A stretch of 64,000 nucleotides of DNA. It comes from Zygnema circumcarinatum (lineage: Eukaryota; Streptophyta; Zygnematophyceae; Zygnematales; Zygnemataceae). The position numbers and the translations under genes were made by a program. The notes under the pieces were generated by a model. That model did no database searches. It had not been told where the DNA came from and saw only the letters and a program-made list of their open reading frames with translations. Shown here in pieces: positions 30,599 through 40,605 of the stretch (the first letter of the stretch is position 1; every line of letters starts with the position of its first letter). The DNA is taken from positions 787,180-851,179 of the forward strand of contig CM074806.1 in assembly GCA_037447605.1 (NCBI GenBank), in the 5' to 3' direction.

Positions 30599-31610
30599 TC
30601 CACGGAGATAGCAACCACGGTTAATTCGGCTAGAATATAGGAAGAGCCTGGTGTTCGAGGACATCGCAGAGCGTTGAAAATTATTAGAGCATGCTTGAGA
30701 AGCAGAAGACCGATTATTTACCAAAAGATTTTCAGTTCTGTAAGACCAACACTTTCTATGGCCTGTTGACTTCGGTTCTGCTCCGCATTATCAAAAACAG
30801 ATGGACGAGGCTTCTTGACAAATACCAAATGCGAAAAGCTGTGCATAGATTCTAGAAGGATAGTTAATTTCAGGATATGCTCCAAATTTAGAACGACTGA
30901 GTCGTTATTCCTTTCTCCTGGTCTTCGTTTTTTCTTCTTTTTTTTTCTTCTTCTTCTTCGTCGCCATGTTCTCCTTCTTCTGCTTCCTTATTCAATTTAT
31001 CCTATAAGGAATTTCGAAAGATGATGATCCTTTATTGACGAGATTGAGCCATAAAATGTCAAAAGGTTAGATAAGATGTCTAAGCACAGAGACTCCAATC
31101 CAATCGAATAAATCATTGCAGTCTATCTCATAGATTTTTTCGGAAGGGCTGTGATCAAATAAATGCATTCGTTTTGTCGTTATGCTATCACATTACTGCA
31201 TTGTTGTATGGAAACATGGTTTTGCTTGCCCTAGCATTTTTCATCCATACACTCTGTCTGCAGCACGAATGTCAGGGAGGGAACATGCTGCAACCTCCGA
31301 CACCATGGCGCCTCCTCTCGCGGGTCCCCCGTGCTTCCCGAATCCCTGTTTCCAGAATTGTAGTCCTCTCCTGCTCAACGTCAGCGACACACCAAATCGT
31401 CTATCTCTCTGCCCGTGCTTCTCCTCCCATTCGTTCAGCACCAGCTGTCCCCTCGCCCCCTTGCCCCATCACGCCCTGCAAGCCATACATTCTGCCCTGC
31501 AGCAGTGCCCCCTTCTTTCAGGATCAGCCTCTCCAAGAAACAATATGTGCATTTCCTGTCACATGCATGCATGCATGCGCACGGGAGCAGGATGAAGCGC
31601 GCAGGAGCAG

Positions 31611-31640
31611 GCAGTGCAGCAGCAGCAGCAGCAGCAGGCA
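31611..31640 (+). repeat. Short CAG trinucleotide repeat
   Basis: About seven consecutive CAG units preceded by GCAGTG, in the myosin/PDCD2 intergenic region. It is not part of a recognised exon. Confidence 0.8.
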
Positions 31641-31873
31641 GGTTCCAAGTTTGTCGCGCTAAACCGAGTTTGTAATTTTACGAGTTTACGCGCCTTGCAT
31701 TTGCCCGTAACGTACAGACCGTGGTGTGCATTTACGTCAGCATGTTTCTATGAATGACGTCATTTCTAGTCATCCTCCTGGCAGTTGGGGGCACCGACCT
31801 ATGTGCCCGCCTGCGAGTCAACGGCTCTCGCATGATCGCGATCACTTGGTCGACATTCCTCCAACTGGACGTC

Positions 31874-31900
31874 GCCACGTGTACAGCGTTTACACGTGGC
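31874..31900. promoter_or_regulatory. Inverted pair of G-boxes
   Basis: GCCACGTGTA at 31874-31883 and its exact reverse complement TACACGTGGC at 31891-31900, separated by 7 bp, lie between the divergent myosin and PDCD2 genes. The arms match over all 10 bases. Paired ACGT elements are a known bZIP/bHLH target layout in plants. Binding here is inferred. Confidence 0.5.
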
Positions 31901-32014
31901 GCTTCACCAGTGGCTGCAGATGCTGACTGGACATTGGATGAGGGAGACGGCCAGCCCTTGCCCGTGGGTCTCTTCAAGTGGGCGAGGGAGGCGGCGGTTG
32001 AATTTCTGAGTGGA

Positions 32015-32190
32015 GGGGGAGCGAGAGGGAGAGGGATAGGGAGAGGGAGAGGGAGAGGGAGAAAACATGGAGGGGGCGCTGAAGGAGGTGGAGGTGGAGG
32101 CGGAGGAGGTGAGGGAGGGGAGGGAGGAAGGGGAGGAGGAGGAGGAGGAGGATGAGGAAGAGGAGGAGGAAGTTGGTGGAGGAGAGGGCT
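32015..32190 (+). repeat. GGA/GGGAGA microsatellite overlapping the PDCD2 start
   Basis: A purine tract that changes from GGGAGA to GAGGAGGAG repeats. From 32,067 on it is read as codons for an acidic Glu-rich N-terminus of the PDCD2 protein, if the first ATG is used. Confidence 0.8.
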
Positions 32191-35100
32191 CCACTATGCT
32201 GCTTGGCTTTGTTCGATCGACGCCAACCACTCCATGGGCCCTCTCAAGGCACCATTTTCCCAGCAAAGCGGGGGGAACGCCGGTATGTTGCTGCCAGTGC
32301 CTCCGTTTTTCTCCCTACGCTTGGCCATAGGGCGTCTACAGGTGCTCACCTCCCTTTTTTAGGCTGAGAAGCGTCTTGAAATTTTGGTGGAGCTTGTTCT
32401 GAAGTATTTTAAGAATTAATTGCGGTTTCAGGAGCCTTGAGTGTTAAGTAGAGCTGAATGCATCCTTGCGTTGGGGAGAGAGGTTGCCTTCAGGCCTGGC
32501 TTGATCCCGATAACTTACCATCTGGCGAGGAATCATGCTGCAGCATATGCCAGAAGCCTCTGGACTTCATTTTGCAAGTAAGCCTTTTGGGAAAGATATA
32601 CTCATGTTTTTTGGGATGACACACAGAAACAGGACGAACCTCGAACATGGCTCGCCGAACATCGATCTTTCATTGCTGTTTCCACACAGATTTTTTTTCC
32701 ATGTTAGTCTCATTTCACTAATTGTAAACATTCCATTGGGTGTAGCATGGAAGTGCTGAACCTCAAGTTTAGTGTACTTAGAGACTGAAGCTAAAGCCTT
32801 GTCATCCAAACCAGTGAGCGAGCCTTTGCTCAAAGAGAAAAGAGATAATCGCATTTTGTGCTGTGAACATGGCCAGCAGAAGGGTTGGTAAAGGTTTTTG
32901 CAATTTCACATCGGCCACTTCAAGTGAAGTTCTGATGACAAATCATGCAAATTTTATGCAGGTGTATGCACCTGTAGATGATGTTCCTTCCGCATTTCAC
33001 CGAGCATTGTTTGTTATGATTTGTCGGAGCTTAAGTTGCCACAAGGAGCACCAGCGGCAGCAATCTTCTGGCAGCACTTTGCGCAGGTTTGGATCAAATC
33101 GCTTTTGAAAGCACTTGCTTCGGATGAAGAAACGCCCTGCCAAAAAAAGGCGTGGCCTGTTGATTTCTGCTTGCTACCTCCAGGAAGATGGAGAGATTTG
33201 TGAAAATCAAATGAGTGAAATGGGCTTGCTGTTGGCTTTGTGATGGCAGTGTCAGAGTTTTCCGGAGTCAGCTCGATCGAGATAATAAGTTCTACTCATT
33301 TGAGCCTCCTGGCAATGTAGTTGGAGCTCCCAAAACTTCTGGAGGTGAGTTTCGGAAGTGATTGCTTAACTCTTTTTCCTGCGTAAGAATGCCAAACTGC
33401 CTCGTGAAAGAAGTTTACATGAAAGTTGTGGGGAGGGGGAACTGGCTGTCAATCAGGTCGAGGATGGGTTCCATATTTCTTTTAGAGTGCGCTTGATGAT
33501 TAATTTCTTCCTTCAATTTTTTGAGAAATGATCTTCAAGCAACTTCTCTTTGATGAAGGGTCGGAGGGTGCTGTCAAAGATCTTTTTTTTTTAAGGAAAA
33601 AAGGCCACTTTGGATGACACCTTCAGGAGACCCGTCTGTGATCGAAAACGTTCAGATAAAGTGAATAAGTTTGAAGCCCGAGATTAAGGCATGGTTGACT
33701 TGGTCATCTGAAACCTCCTCTAGTTTGGGTACTCATATATTGTTTTGTCCTTATTTTCTGTGCGATATTGTTTGTACAAAGGAAACAGTACTCCGTTGTG
33801 AGTGGTGTGCCATATGGAAAGCAGAGAAACGATGCAGCGGCTGTCATAGTGCCCACTATTGCAGCAGGAAACATCAGGTGGGAGAACGGGAGGGACTGTT
33901 ACTCTTAGAACAACAAACCTTCAATGTTCGTTTGTTCCCTTGTGGAAAGAAAAGCATGAAGCTTGACTACAAAAACTTGTGTGAAAGATTTATTGACCCA
34001 TTCGTTCCTGACCTACTGAATGGTTTTCAATTACAGAGAGCCAGTTATCACTGCATGATTTTACTCTTCATCGTAACGAGACTTTTGTTTTTGGTTGCAG
34101 GTGGAACACTGGCGAGCAGGGCACGCAGAGTATTGTCGAACAGTGCAGGCTGCCCAACCTCCTCCTGCAATTTCTGCCAATGACGTTTCCGAAAACTCTC
34201 CTGGGGAGAAAATAGAGCTTTCTGCAACTGTATCGGCTGGAGAAGCAGGAGAAGCTGAGACGAGAGACAGCAATTCTATGTGTCCTGAAGCTGATGATAG
34301 TGTGTCATCAAGAAGCCCTTTAGAACGTGAAAGCAGCGAGAGCAATGCTAGAAGCAGAGGAGAGGGTCCTATTCCGGGCGTAGCGGTAGGTGCAAACCCT
34401 CAAGGGTGGCCAGAATTGGAACTGGCAGTGGAGGAGGAGGACGAGGACGATGAGGACGGAAATGAAGCTGCCTATGAGGGAGACGTGTCTCCAAAGGACA
34501 AGAATGTGCAGCGGTTACTGCAAGATTATAAGAAACGTACCAAGGAAGAGGGCGAATATGGGAGCGAGGAACTGCAGGGCATAGAAGAGGTGGGCACTCG
34601 TGCTTTTCTTCAGTGTGTATTGAGAGAGATATTGGAGATGGTCTGTTTCCAATGTTGCTCCTTTATCCAGGTTGTTTTTGGCTCAGTTAACGGAGTAAAT
34701 GTATTTTGTAGAAGTTCAATTTGAGTTGCATGAAATAACTCTAGCTGGACATTGGGGTGGGCTATGTCTATACGTTTGGACGGTGCAGAACGTTTCTGCA
34801 GAGAAAAGTCAATGGGTGGAGTTCCAAGCTTGCATCGCTCGGAATCCCCAGCAAGTGTTAAGGTATGACGCCCTCCCAAGGTTCTCGAAGCTGCGCTTCT
34901 ATGGGCTCCGGAAGCATGAAAGCATTTAGCGTTAAGAAATATTGACATGTCAGACAGGCAGGCGATGCTGTTTAAGCTTCCTCTTGCGCTGATTGGACGA
35001 GGGTTTGGGGGATTGGGTTTCTGCAGATATTGCCGCTCAGAGCAGGCTCGGCCACTATGGCCTCGACTAGCAGGACGGCCTAAAAAGGAAGATATATCTC

Positions 35101-35505
35101 CGTGTGAAAATTGTGGAGCGAATCGCATGTTTGAATTTCAAGTAAGCTATGTCCTGGGCATGTGGGTCTCTCCCTTTGTGAATTTGCTGATTAGAACATG
35201 TTCTCACTATTGAATTCGCACTGGAAGTTAAACATTTGGGATATACAGTCGGGATAAGACAAGAGGTAGAGGTGGGATGCTTTCTGTTGTGTAGCCGACC
35301 TTTTGGGGCCCTGCTTTGGGATGCATGGGCTGGAGTGCAGGTGCTTCCTCAGCTGCTCTACTACCTCAAAGTGGATAGCAGCGATGCGGATTCCTTGGAT
35401 TTTGGTACAATTGCCATCTACGTTTGTTCTCAGTCTTGCTCTCGGAAGGATGGACTTGGAGGGTACTTGGAAGAGCTCGCATGGGTGCAGCTGAGCCCTG
35501 AATGA
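32067..35505 (+). CDS. PDCD2: PDCD2-type protein with MYND zinc finger
   Basis: Exons 32067-32282, 32494-32577, 32962-33086, 33256-33344, 33789-33877, 34101-34589, 34789-34862, 35027-35141 and 35341-35505 give 481 residues in frame. Family features in order: LGFVRS and FPSKAGGTPAWLDP near the N-terminus, CSICQKPLDFILQVYAP, VFRSQLDRDNKFYSFEPP, an intact MYND finger (CEWC...CSGC...YCSRKHQVEHW), an acidic insert, and the PDCD2 C-terminal domain (QVLRYCRSEQARPLW, CENCGANRMFEFQVLPQLL). In animals and yeast PDCD2 and its relatives act as chaperones for ribosomal protein uS5 during 40S assembly. The same role here is inferred from homology. The ~40-residue acidic N-terminus comes from a GGA microsatellite. 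The second Met (MLLGFV, about 32,190) fits the usual family start better and may be the real one. Confidence 0.93.
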
Positions 35506-36556
35506 TGTTGTCACCTTTTCTGTGTATAGTGAAGCGTCGACTATTAGTTACGGGAGAACGTAAGACTTAAGTTGTGACCTTCTCGGTGGCATCGCCATTG
35601 TGAGATCAATCCCAATTCACTCTCTGCACACCCGCAATGGCACATGATATTACATACCAAACACCGTGGTCCTCCATTTTTTATTTGTCCATGGTCATGT
35701 AGTATCATTGCCAATTAATTTCCAACAGAGTGATGAAAATACGCATTGTTGAGACTAGATGTAGATTTTCGCTCATAACTTTTTTCTGTTGTCTTTGGGT
35801 CCTTTGCAACCAGTTCCTCGTGGTTCCCCATGATGATTTTGTCCATGTACATCTGATGGCATCATCGCCATCGTCAGATCAATGCCACATGAAGTTTCAA
35901 TACCGCCGCGCACACATAGAGATGCAATTGTACATCGAATCCAAATCGAAAAAAAAAAATCAAATCTGTAGGCGAGTGTTTGATGCGACAAAGAAAGTAC
36001 GACGACAATCTGTACGGACTCAAAGCCCAGACGCTAAACAGCTCCACATAGAAGCGCGTCTAACTGAATCCGCAAAGCGTCGTGACAGGGACGCAGTTTG
36101 AGGGGGTGGATCGCGGAGAGAGGCGCGCGCGGGGGTGGGCTTGGGACACGTGGCGACGCCTGGAGGCGGGGAGCTCCTCAGAGGCGAAGGGAGGGGGGAG
36201 TGCTCGCCACGCCATCATCGCTGCTCCGAAGGGAGAGGCCGGTCGGGAGGAGGGGGAGAGTAAGTCGTGAAAGAGTGTGATGGACGGAGCAAGGGAAGTG
36301 AGGGGGAGAGTGGGAGAGAAGGAGAGAGGGCGAGAGAGAACATCGAACCGTTGCTCTATTCAAGAATTTTAGGGTTTGCAGTTTCTTAGCAGACTCAGCA
36401 AAATGCCGTTCCTTCCACTGGCAGGTGGGTTTGTGGCCTCGGAGGTCTCCTCTGGTGAAACGTGGAAGAAAGTGTGTGGAAGTATCGGAAGGGAAAAAGG
36501 AGGCGAAGGGAAGGAAATCTGGTGTGGGGATGAAGTGGAGCTAAAGGATTGCCAAG
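35506..36556. other. Intergenic / TRM112 upstream region
   Basis: Contains one copy of a dispersed repeat (35,768-35,890), a GC-rich stretch with CACGTGGC at 36,147-36,154, and a GAGA tract at 36,240-36,340. The TRM112 leader carries an upstream ATG at about 36,403. Its 75-codon ORF runs to about 36,630 and overlaps the TRM112 start in another frame. Confidence 0.5.
35768..35890 (+). repeat. Dispersed repeat, copy 1
   Basis: About 120 bp including ggtcctttgcaaccagttcc and atgatgattttgtccatgta. It is closely similar to the reverse complement of 41,207-41,320. Copy 1 has an extra ~12 bp (atcatcgccatc). No coding function is apparent. Confidence 0.7.
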
Positions 36557-37203
36557 ATGAGATTGCTAACTCACAACATGCTGACATGCAACATTCGGGG
36601 AGTGACAAACGGCTATCCATTGAAGGTTGAAGCCAGTCAGCTTGAAACTCGCGAAGCAGAATTCAATCCGGAATTTTTGCGGCGCATCTTTTCGAAGATT
36701 GAATGGAAAGCCTTGCGAGAAGCAGCAGCAGCGGTAAGGATCGTTTATGTGCTATCCAGGCATTGGGGTTTAGCATGAGTGGAATGGCTTGGGGTCTTAT
36801 GGGGCGGAGGATGGCTTGCAGGCTGGAGTTGAGAATTTACCGGAGACAGCGGATGTTGAGAATTTGGATGACGAGGAGTTCTTACGGCGGTTTCATCACG
36901 CTTTGTTGGAGGTGGGTCTATGCGAAGGAGGAGAGTGCAGCCAAAGAGAAAAAGCGAGGGAGAGAGTGAGGAGAGAGAAAGAGAGAGAAAGAGAGAGTTG
37001 AGTCTCCATGTTTCTTATATATTCAAATTAGTGAAAGGTAACATTTTTCCTCTGTATGGTATGTTGGACTTAAAAAAATGGCTATCTCATGATATATGCA
37101 GGTGCACATAGAGGAAGGAGCGCTTATTTGCCCTGAAACAGGGCGTCGATTCCCAATTAGTAAAGGTATTCCAAACATGCTATTGAATGAGGACGAGATA
37201 TGA
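36557..37203 (+). CDS. TRM112: TRM112 methyltransferase activator subunit
   Basis: Three exons (36557-36733, 36822-36911, 37102-37203) encode 122 residues, the normal family length. Sequence hallmarks are [16 protein letters not shown] at the N-terminus, [29 protein letters not shown], and the C-terminal [20 protein letters not shown] followed by MLLNEDEI. In yeast, animals and Arabidopsis (SMO2), TRM112 is the obligate partner of several SAM methyltransferases. These act on tRNA, 18S rRNA and the release factor eRF1. The exon 2 acceptor at 36,821 was chosen because it gives the same spacing to the conserved Leu-Pro as in Arabidopsis. An earlier acceptor would add about 15 residues. It lies about 1 kb downstream of the PDCD2 gene on the same strand. 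Confidence 0.96.
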
Positions 37204-37965
37204 GGAGAAACTTGCCAATTTTGTGCCTTGGAGTGAGCCCATCTTCAATCGTTCCTCGTCCAACACGATGCTGAGCAGTCTCTCTCCGTTGTGCTTGGCT
37301 CGTCCACACTCGCATGTGCGCGTGACGACGTCTGTGAGACTGCCGTTGTTATGGAAAATTTGGTCAGAATTCGTTTGTCACCTTCATGTACAATCTATGC
37401 TCTGCGATCGTTCCTTAATGCGAGGAGATTTTGGGCTTATGCCTTTTTTTATTGGACCGTTCACTTTCAGGATTACTTCGTTCTCATTTCTTCTGTCGTT
37501 CTCCAATATCAATATAGCAGGCTTTCACATTCGCTCTATTAGAAGAGTGCGGATAAAAAAATGAATTCCATTCAATGAAGCCTTGCAAAACGCATTCGCT
37601 GCATCTACAAACACATCCCCTGGCATGATGGCGAGGAATCATTGCACCCTCATTCTGCATCGAATTTAATGTGTAAAAAGCCGCCACAGAAGCTCTCTCT
37701 TGATGGTAACCATTGAAACAGAAGCTCCGTGTACATGGAACCCTTGTCCAACGATGGGGAGTAGGAAGGCACATGTAAAGGGATCCACCCAGAGAAGGCA
37801 CAACTCAATCCCAATCCGAGCTTTGCCTTAGTGGACTTATTTGCGAAAAAAACATCCGAGGCCACTAGCCAGCACAGGAGGGGACGTGAGAGAAATTTCT
37901 CTCTCAACAACATTGGTGGTTGACCGGAATGAGAATTTGCAGACAGCAAGATAAGAAATGGTAAA
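37204..37965. other. Convergent 3' intergenic region
   Basis: Between the stop codons of TRM112 (+) and the DCN1-like gene (-). Short ORFs are present but none is splice-consistent or recognisable. Nothing else was seen. Confidence 0.5.
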
Positions 37966-40605
37966 CTATGAACTTTGTTTTGGCGGCGCTGCGTTTATTT
38001 CCCTTAGATACTCCACGAATTCATCTAGCAGGTAAGGCCAGGCCCCTTCCTCGTCATAATTTGATAGGTCCAATTGAATCATCTGCATCCAGAAGAAGTG
38101 AGGGAGAGTCAGTGTCTGTCAAACTCTGATACGAAGGAACAAGTGATGAAGAACGAACAGCCTTGTTCAGCTGCTACTCATGCAGTAGGCCTATACTATT
38201 CCGATGATTTTTTTTATTGAAAAATTATCAAAGTTATCTACTCTCTTTCTGTCCTGATCAAGTGCGATGACCAAAGCCAAAGCCAATTCTCACCCGAGAA
38301 AACTCCAGCAATTGAGACCACGTGTCCCTTGAGATGGCCTTGTTGTGCTTTGCCTGTAAGACACACAGGCGATTGTCTATCAAGAAGTCAAAATAGAACC
38401 ACAGATGAGCATAACATTGAATTAAGATTAACGCATACATTTATCCAGAGTGATGACAGAGTACTCCATTCCGTAAAAGGAAACGGACTGACACTAACAA
38501 GCCTGCAAACTAGTAGAGACAAGACGAGGGCGGGGAATAGTGAAAGGGCAGAAGTTCTTGAAACCATTCCCGAAGCAAAAACTTCACCTGCAAGAATTGA
38601 CACCAATGCTCCACCAAAGGCCATTGGCGCTCTGCGAAGAGGAGCCGCCACATTGGAATGGCTGTGTCTAACGCCAATGACTTTTGGCCCTGCATCTCCT
38701 CCAAAGCAGCAACAATGGTTATCAAATTGAGCCTGCTACAGCGACCCTCTTTCAGAGGGCTTCAGCTTTCCATGGCTGATGTACCTACGATCACAATGTG
38801 AATTCCAGCTCACCTTTTCCTTCGCCCAACCAAAAGCGAAGTTGTAGATTTTACGGAACTTATCTGCAAATAACAACCCCTACTCCAGTCTTGTCAAAGC
38901 TCCGTAAGGGTTCATGTGTTCACTCCCTGTGTGTGTGCAAGTTTACAAGAAGGAAGGTACAGCAACATGTCAAAGTGTCAAGCTTCTAAGGCAACAACAG
39001 AATTGACAAGGTGACAGCAGAGAGATTTAGGGTACTGAAAGCAGCACCCACGCTCATCCTTGAGCTCTGCTCGAAGCCCTGGAAGAATTGCCCGCAACTT
39101 TTCCACCGAATCAGCTCTGCAACCCAATCCCCGCAAGGCAAATCCTGTGACGTCCTGCCGAGCAATACTTAACCGCTGTATGCTTCCACACGATAACAGG
39201 CAAGACTCTGGTAACAAAGGAAATTTACATAACCGCTGCATGCTTCCACACGATAACAGGCAAGACCCTGGTAACAAAGGAAATTTACATAAAACATAGA
39301 GCAACTCACCCCAAAGAGAGCAAGCCGTCCACGAACTCAGACCGAGAAAATTCGCACATGGTGGCAGCTTTGAGATGCCATGAGAGCACCAGCTGCAAAA
39401 TCCCAACAACGCAATGATAACCTAAAGCAAACGGTCTTCCAACTCTAGGATCATTCTTCCGTAAAATATGACGACAATAACATAATAAAAAGAAGGAAAA
39501 AAGAACCCTGGAGCTCCTGACCCTGTAGCCCTGCCCAGCGATACTACTCAACTCTGTGACCCCAGCAGCTCCAATACTAGTAGGAGATGAAGAGTATATG
39601 GTGACGTAGCTGCTCACCGTCACCACATCGCTTGGGTCCACCTGTAAAGGACATACTCCTGTGTTAGAGCTTTTTAATTACATGAGAAAACGATCAAAGA
39701 AGAAGACAACCATATGCAGGTAGCACCCGAGCTGCAAGTTGCAACAGAGGCCAACTATGTACCTGCAGGTCTTCACAGAGCTTCGAGATACCGTCTACCA
39801 AAATCATATCATGCTGAGGATCTGTTCACCACCTCCCACAAAGCTTAGCCTTCGTGAGGCTCAAATTGGCAGGATTCTGTCCGGATGGTGCTTTTCTGAA
39901 GAAATTGCTGACATGTTGGCAATCAAGCAGCAGCAGCACGTACTGAAGCATTCCAACAATCACATAACGAAAAGATGCTCACCTCGATATCTAGCATACA
40001 ATTCCTCCACACGGTGTGTGTCTGCGCTGCCGCTAGAGATGCCCGCGGACTGGGAGGTGCTGTAGAAAGCATCAAACGCCGCCTCCAAATTCCAATCAGA
40101 TGCTCTTAAAGCCGCAAGCGCTTCCTTCTCACTGGCCCATCCCATCGAATGCACCTTGACGATGTCTCGGTTTGAAGTAAACGCAAGCAATCCGATAAAG
40201 TCACAAACAATGCTCAGCTACTCAAGAATATGGCAGATTACGCACCAACAGACTCAAAAGTGTCTAATAAACTGGTGACCAAGTCAAAGCTGCAGCCATG
40301 AAAAACACATGGACAGGAAAAAGTCGGAATACCGCATGGCCTTCAAACGAGAAAACACCAAACGAAAGCGGCCGCAGAGACGGATGCTGATGTGTTTCTC
40401 TCAACAATTGCTGCTCTCTAAATGTTCAGCTACAGCAGTTACAGCTGCAGTAGCCCTGGTTTGAGTGTCCACACAGTACACCTCTACTGTTCCGGATATA
40501 AGAATCGCGGATATAGACTTACCTTGTGCCTGCTATGCTCACAAACTGCTGCACCCTTTCCCGGAGCTGCTTCTTGATCCTGTTCTGCAACCTCTCAGGC
40601 ACCAT
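37966..40605 (-). CDS. DCN1: DCN1-like cullin neddylation factor
   Basis: Ten exons in coding order: 40523-40605, 39983-40131, 39763-39821, 39618-39641, 39310-39392, 39052-39116, 38814-38863, 38588-38689, 38294-38353, 37966-38082. The total is 263 residues, the usual size for short DCN1 proteins. The N-terminal UBA-like part reads [19 protein letters not shown] then [17 protein letters not shown]. The potentiating-neddylation (PONY/Cullin-binding) domain follows with [84 protein letters not shown], and [20 protein letters not shown]. Known DCN1 proteins act as scaffold E3s that help UBC12 attach NEDD8/RUB1 to cullins. Exon 4 is a 24-nt microexon (VDPSDVVT). The start ATG at 40,605 is upstream of the conserved UBA region by about 10 residues. 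Confidence 0.96.
39171..39290. repeat. 60-bp tandem duplication in a DCN1 intron
   Basis: Two adjacent 60-bp units, 39171-39230 and 39231-39290, each starting aaccgctg and ending aaatttacat. They differ at two positions. The repeat lies in the intron between exons 39310-39392 and 39052-39116. Confidence 0.9.

Larger units (their letters stand above)
30599..32066. other. Divergent intergenic region between myosin and PDCD2 genes
   Basis: Shared upstream DNA of two divergent genes. It holds a T-rich stretch (about 30,925-30,965), a (CATG)n run (about 31,562-31,577), a CAG repeat (31,611-31,640), the G-box inverted repeat at 31,874-31,900, and the start of a GGGAGA tract. ORFs here (for example 31,174-31,662) show no recognisable homology. 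Confidence 0.5.

Noticed and set aside
31174-31675. Overlapping ORFs rich in Cys/His/Pro in the myosin/PDCD2 intergenic region
   Set aside because: Three frames are open together with low-complexity CAG sequence. No conserved motif was seen.
33789-34589. A SMYD-type SET/MYND methyltransferase
   Set aside because: There is a MYND finger but no SET motifs. The flanking exons match PDCD2 N- and C-terminal domains.
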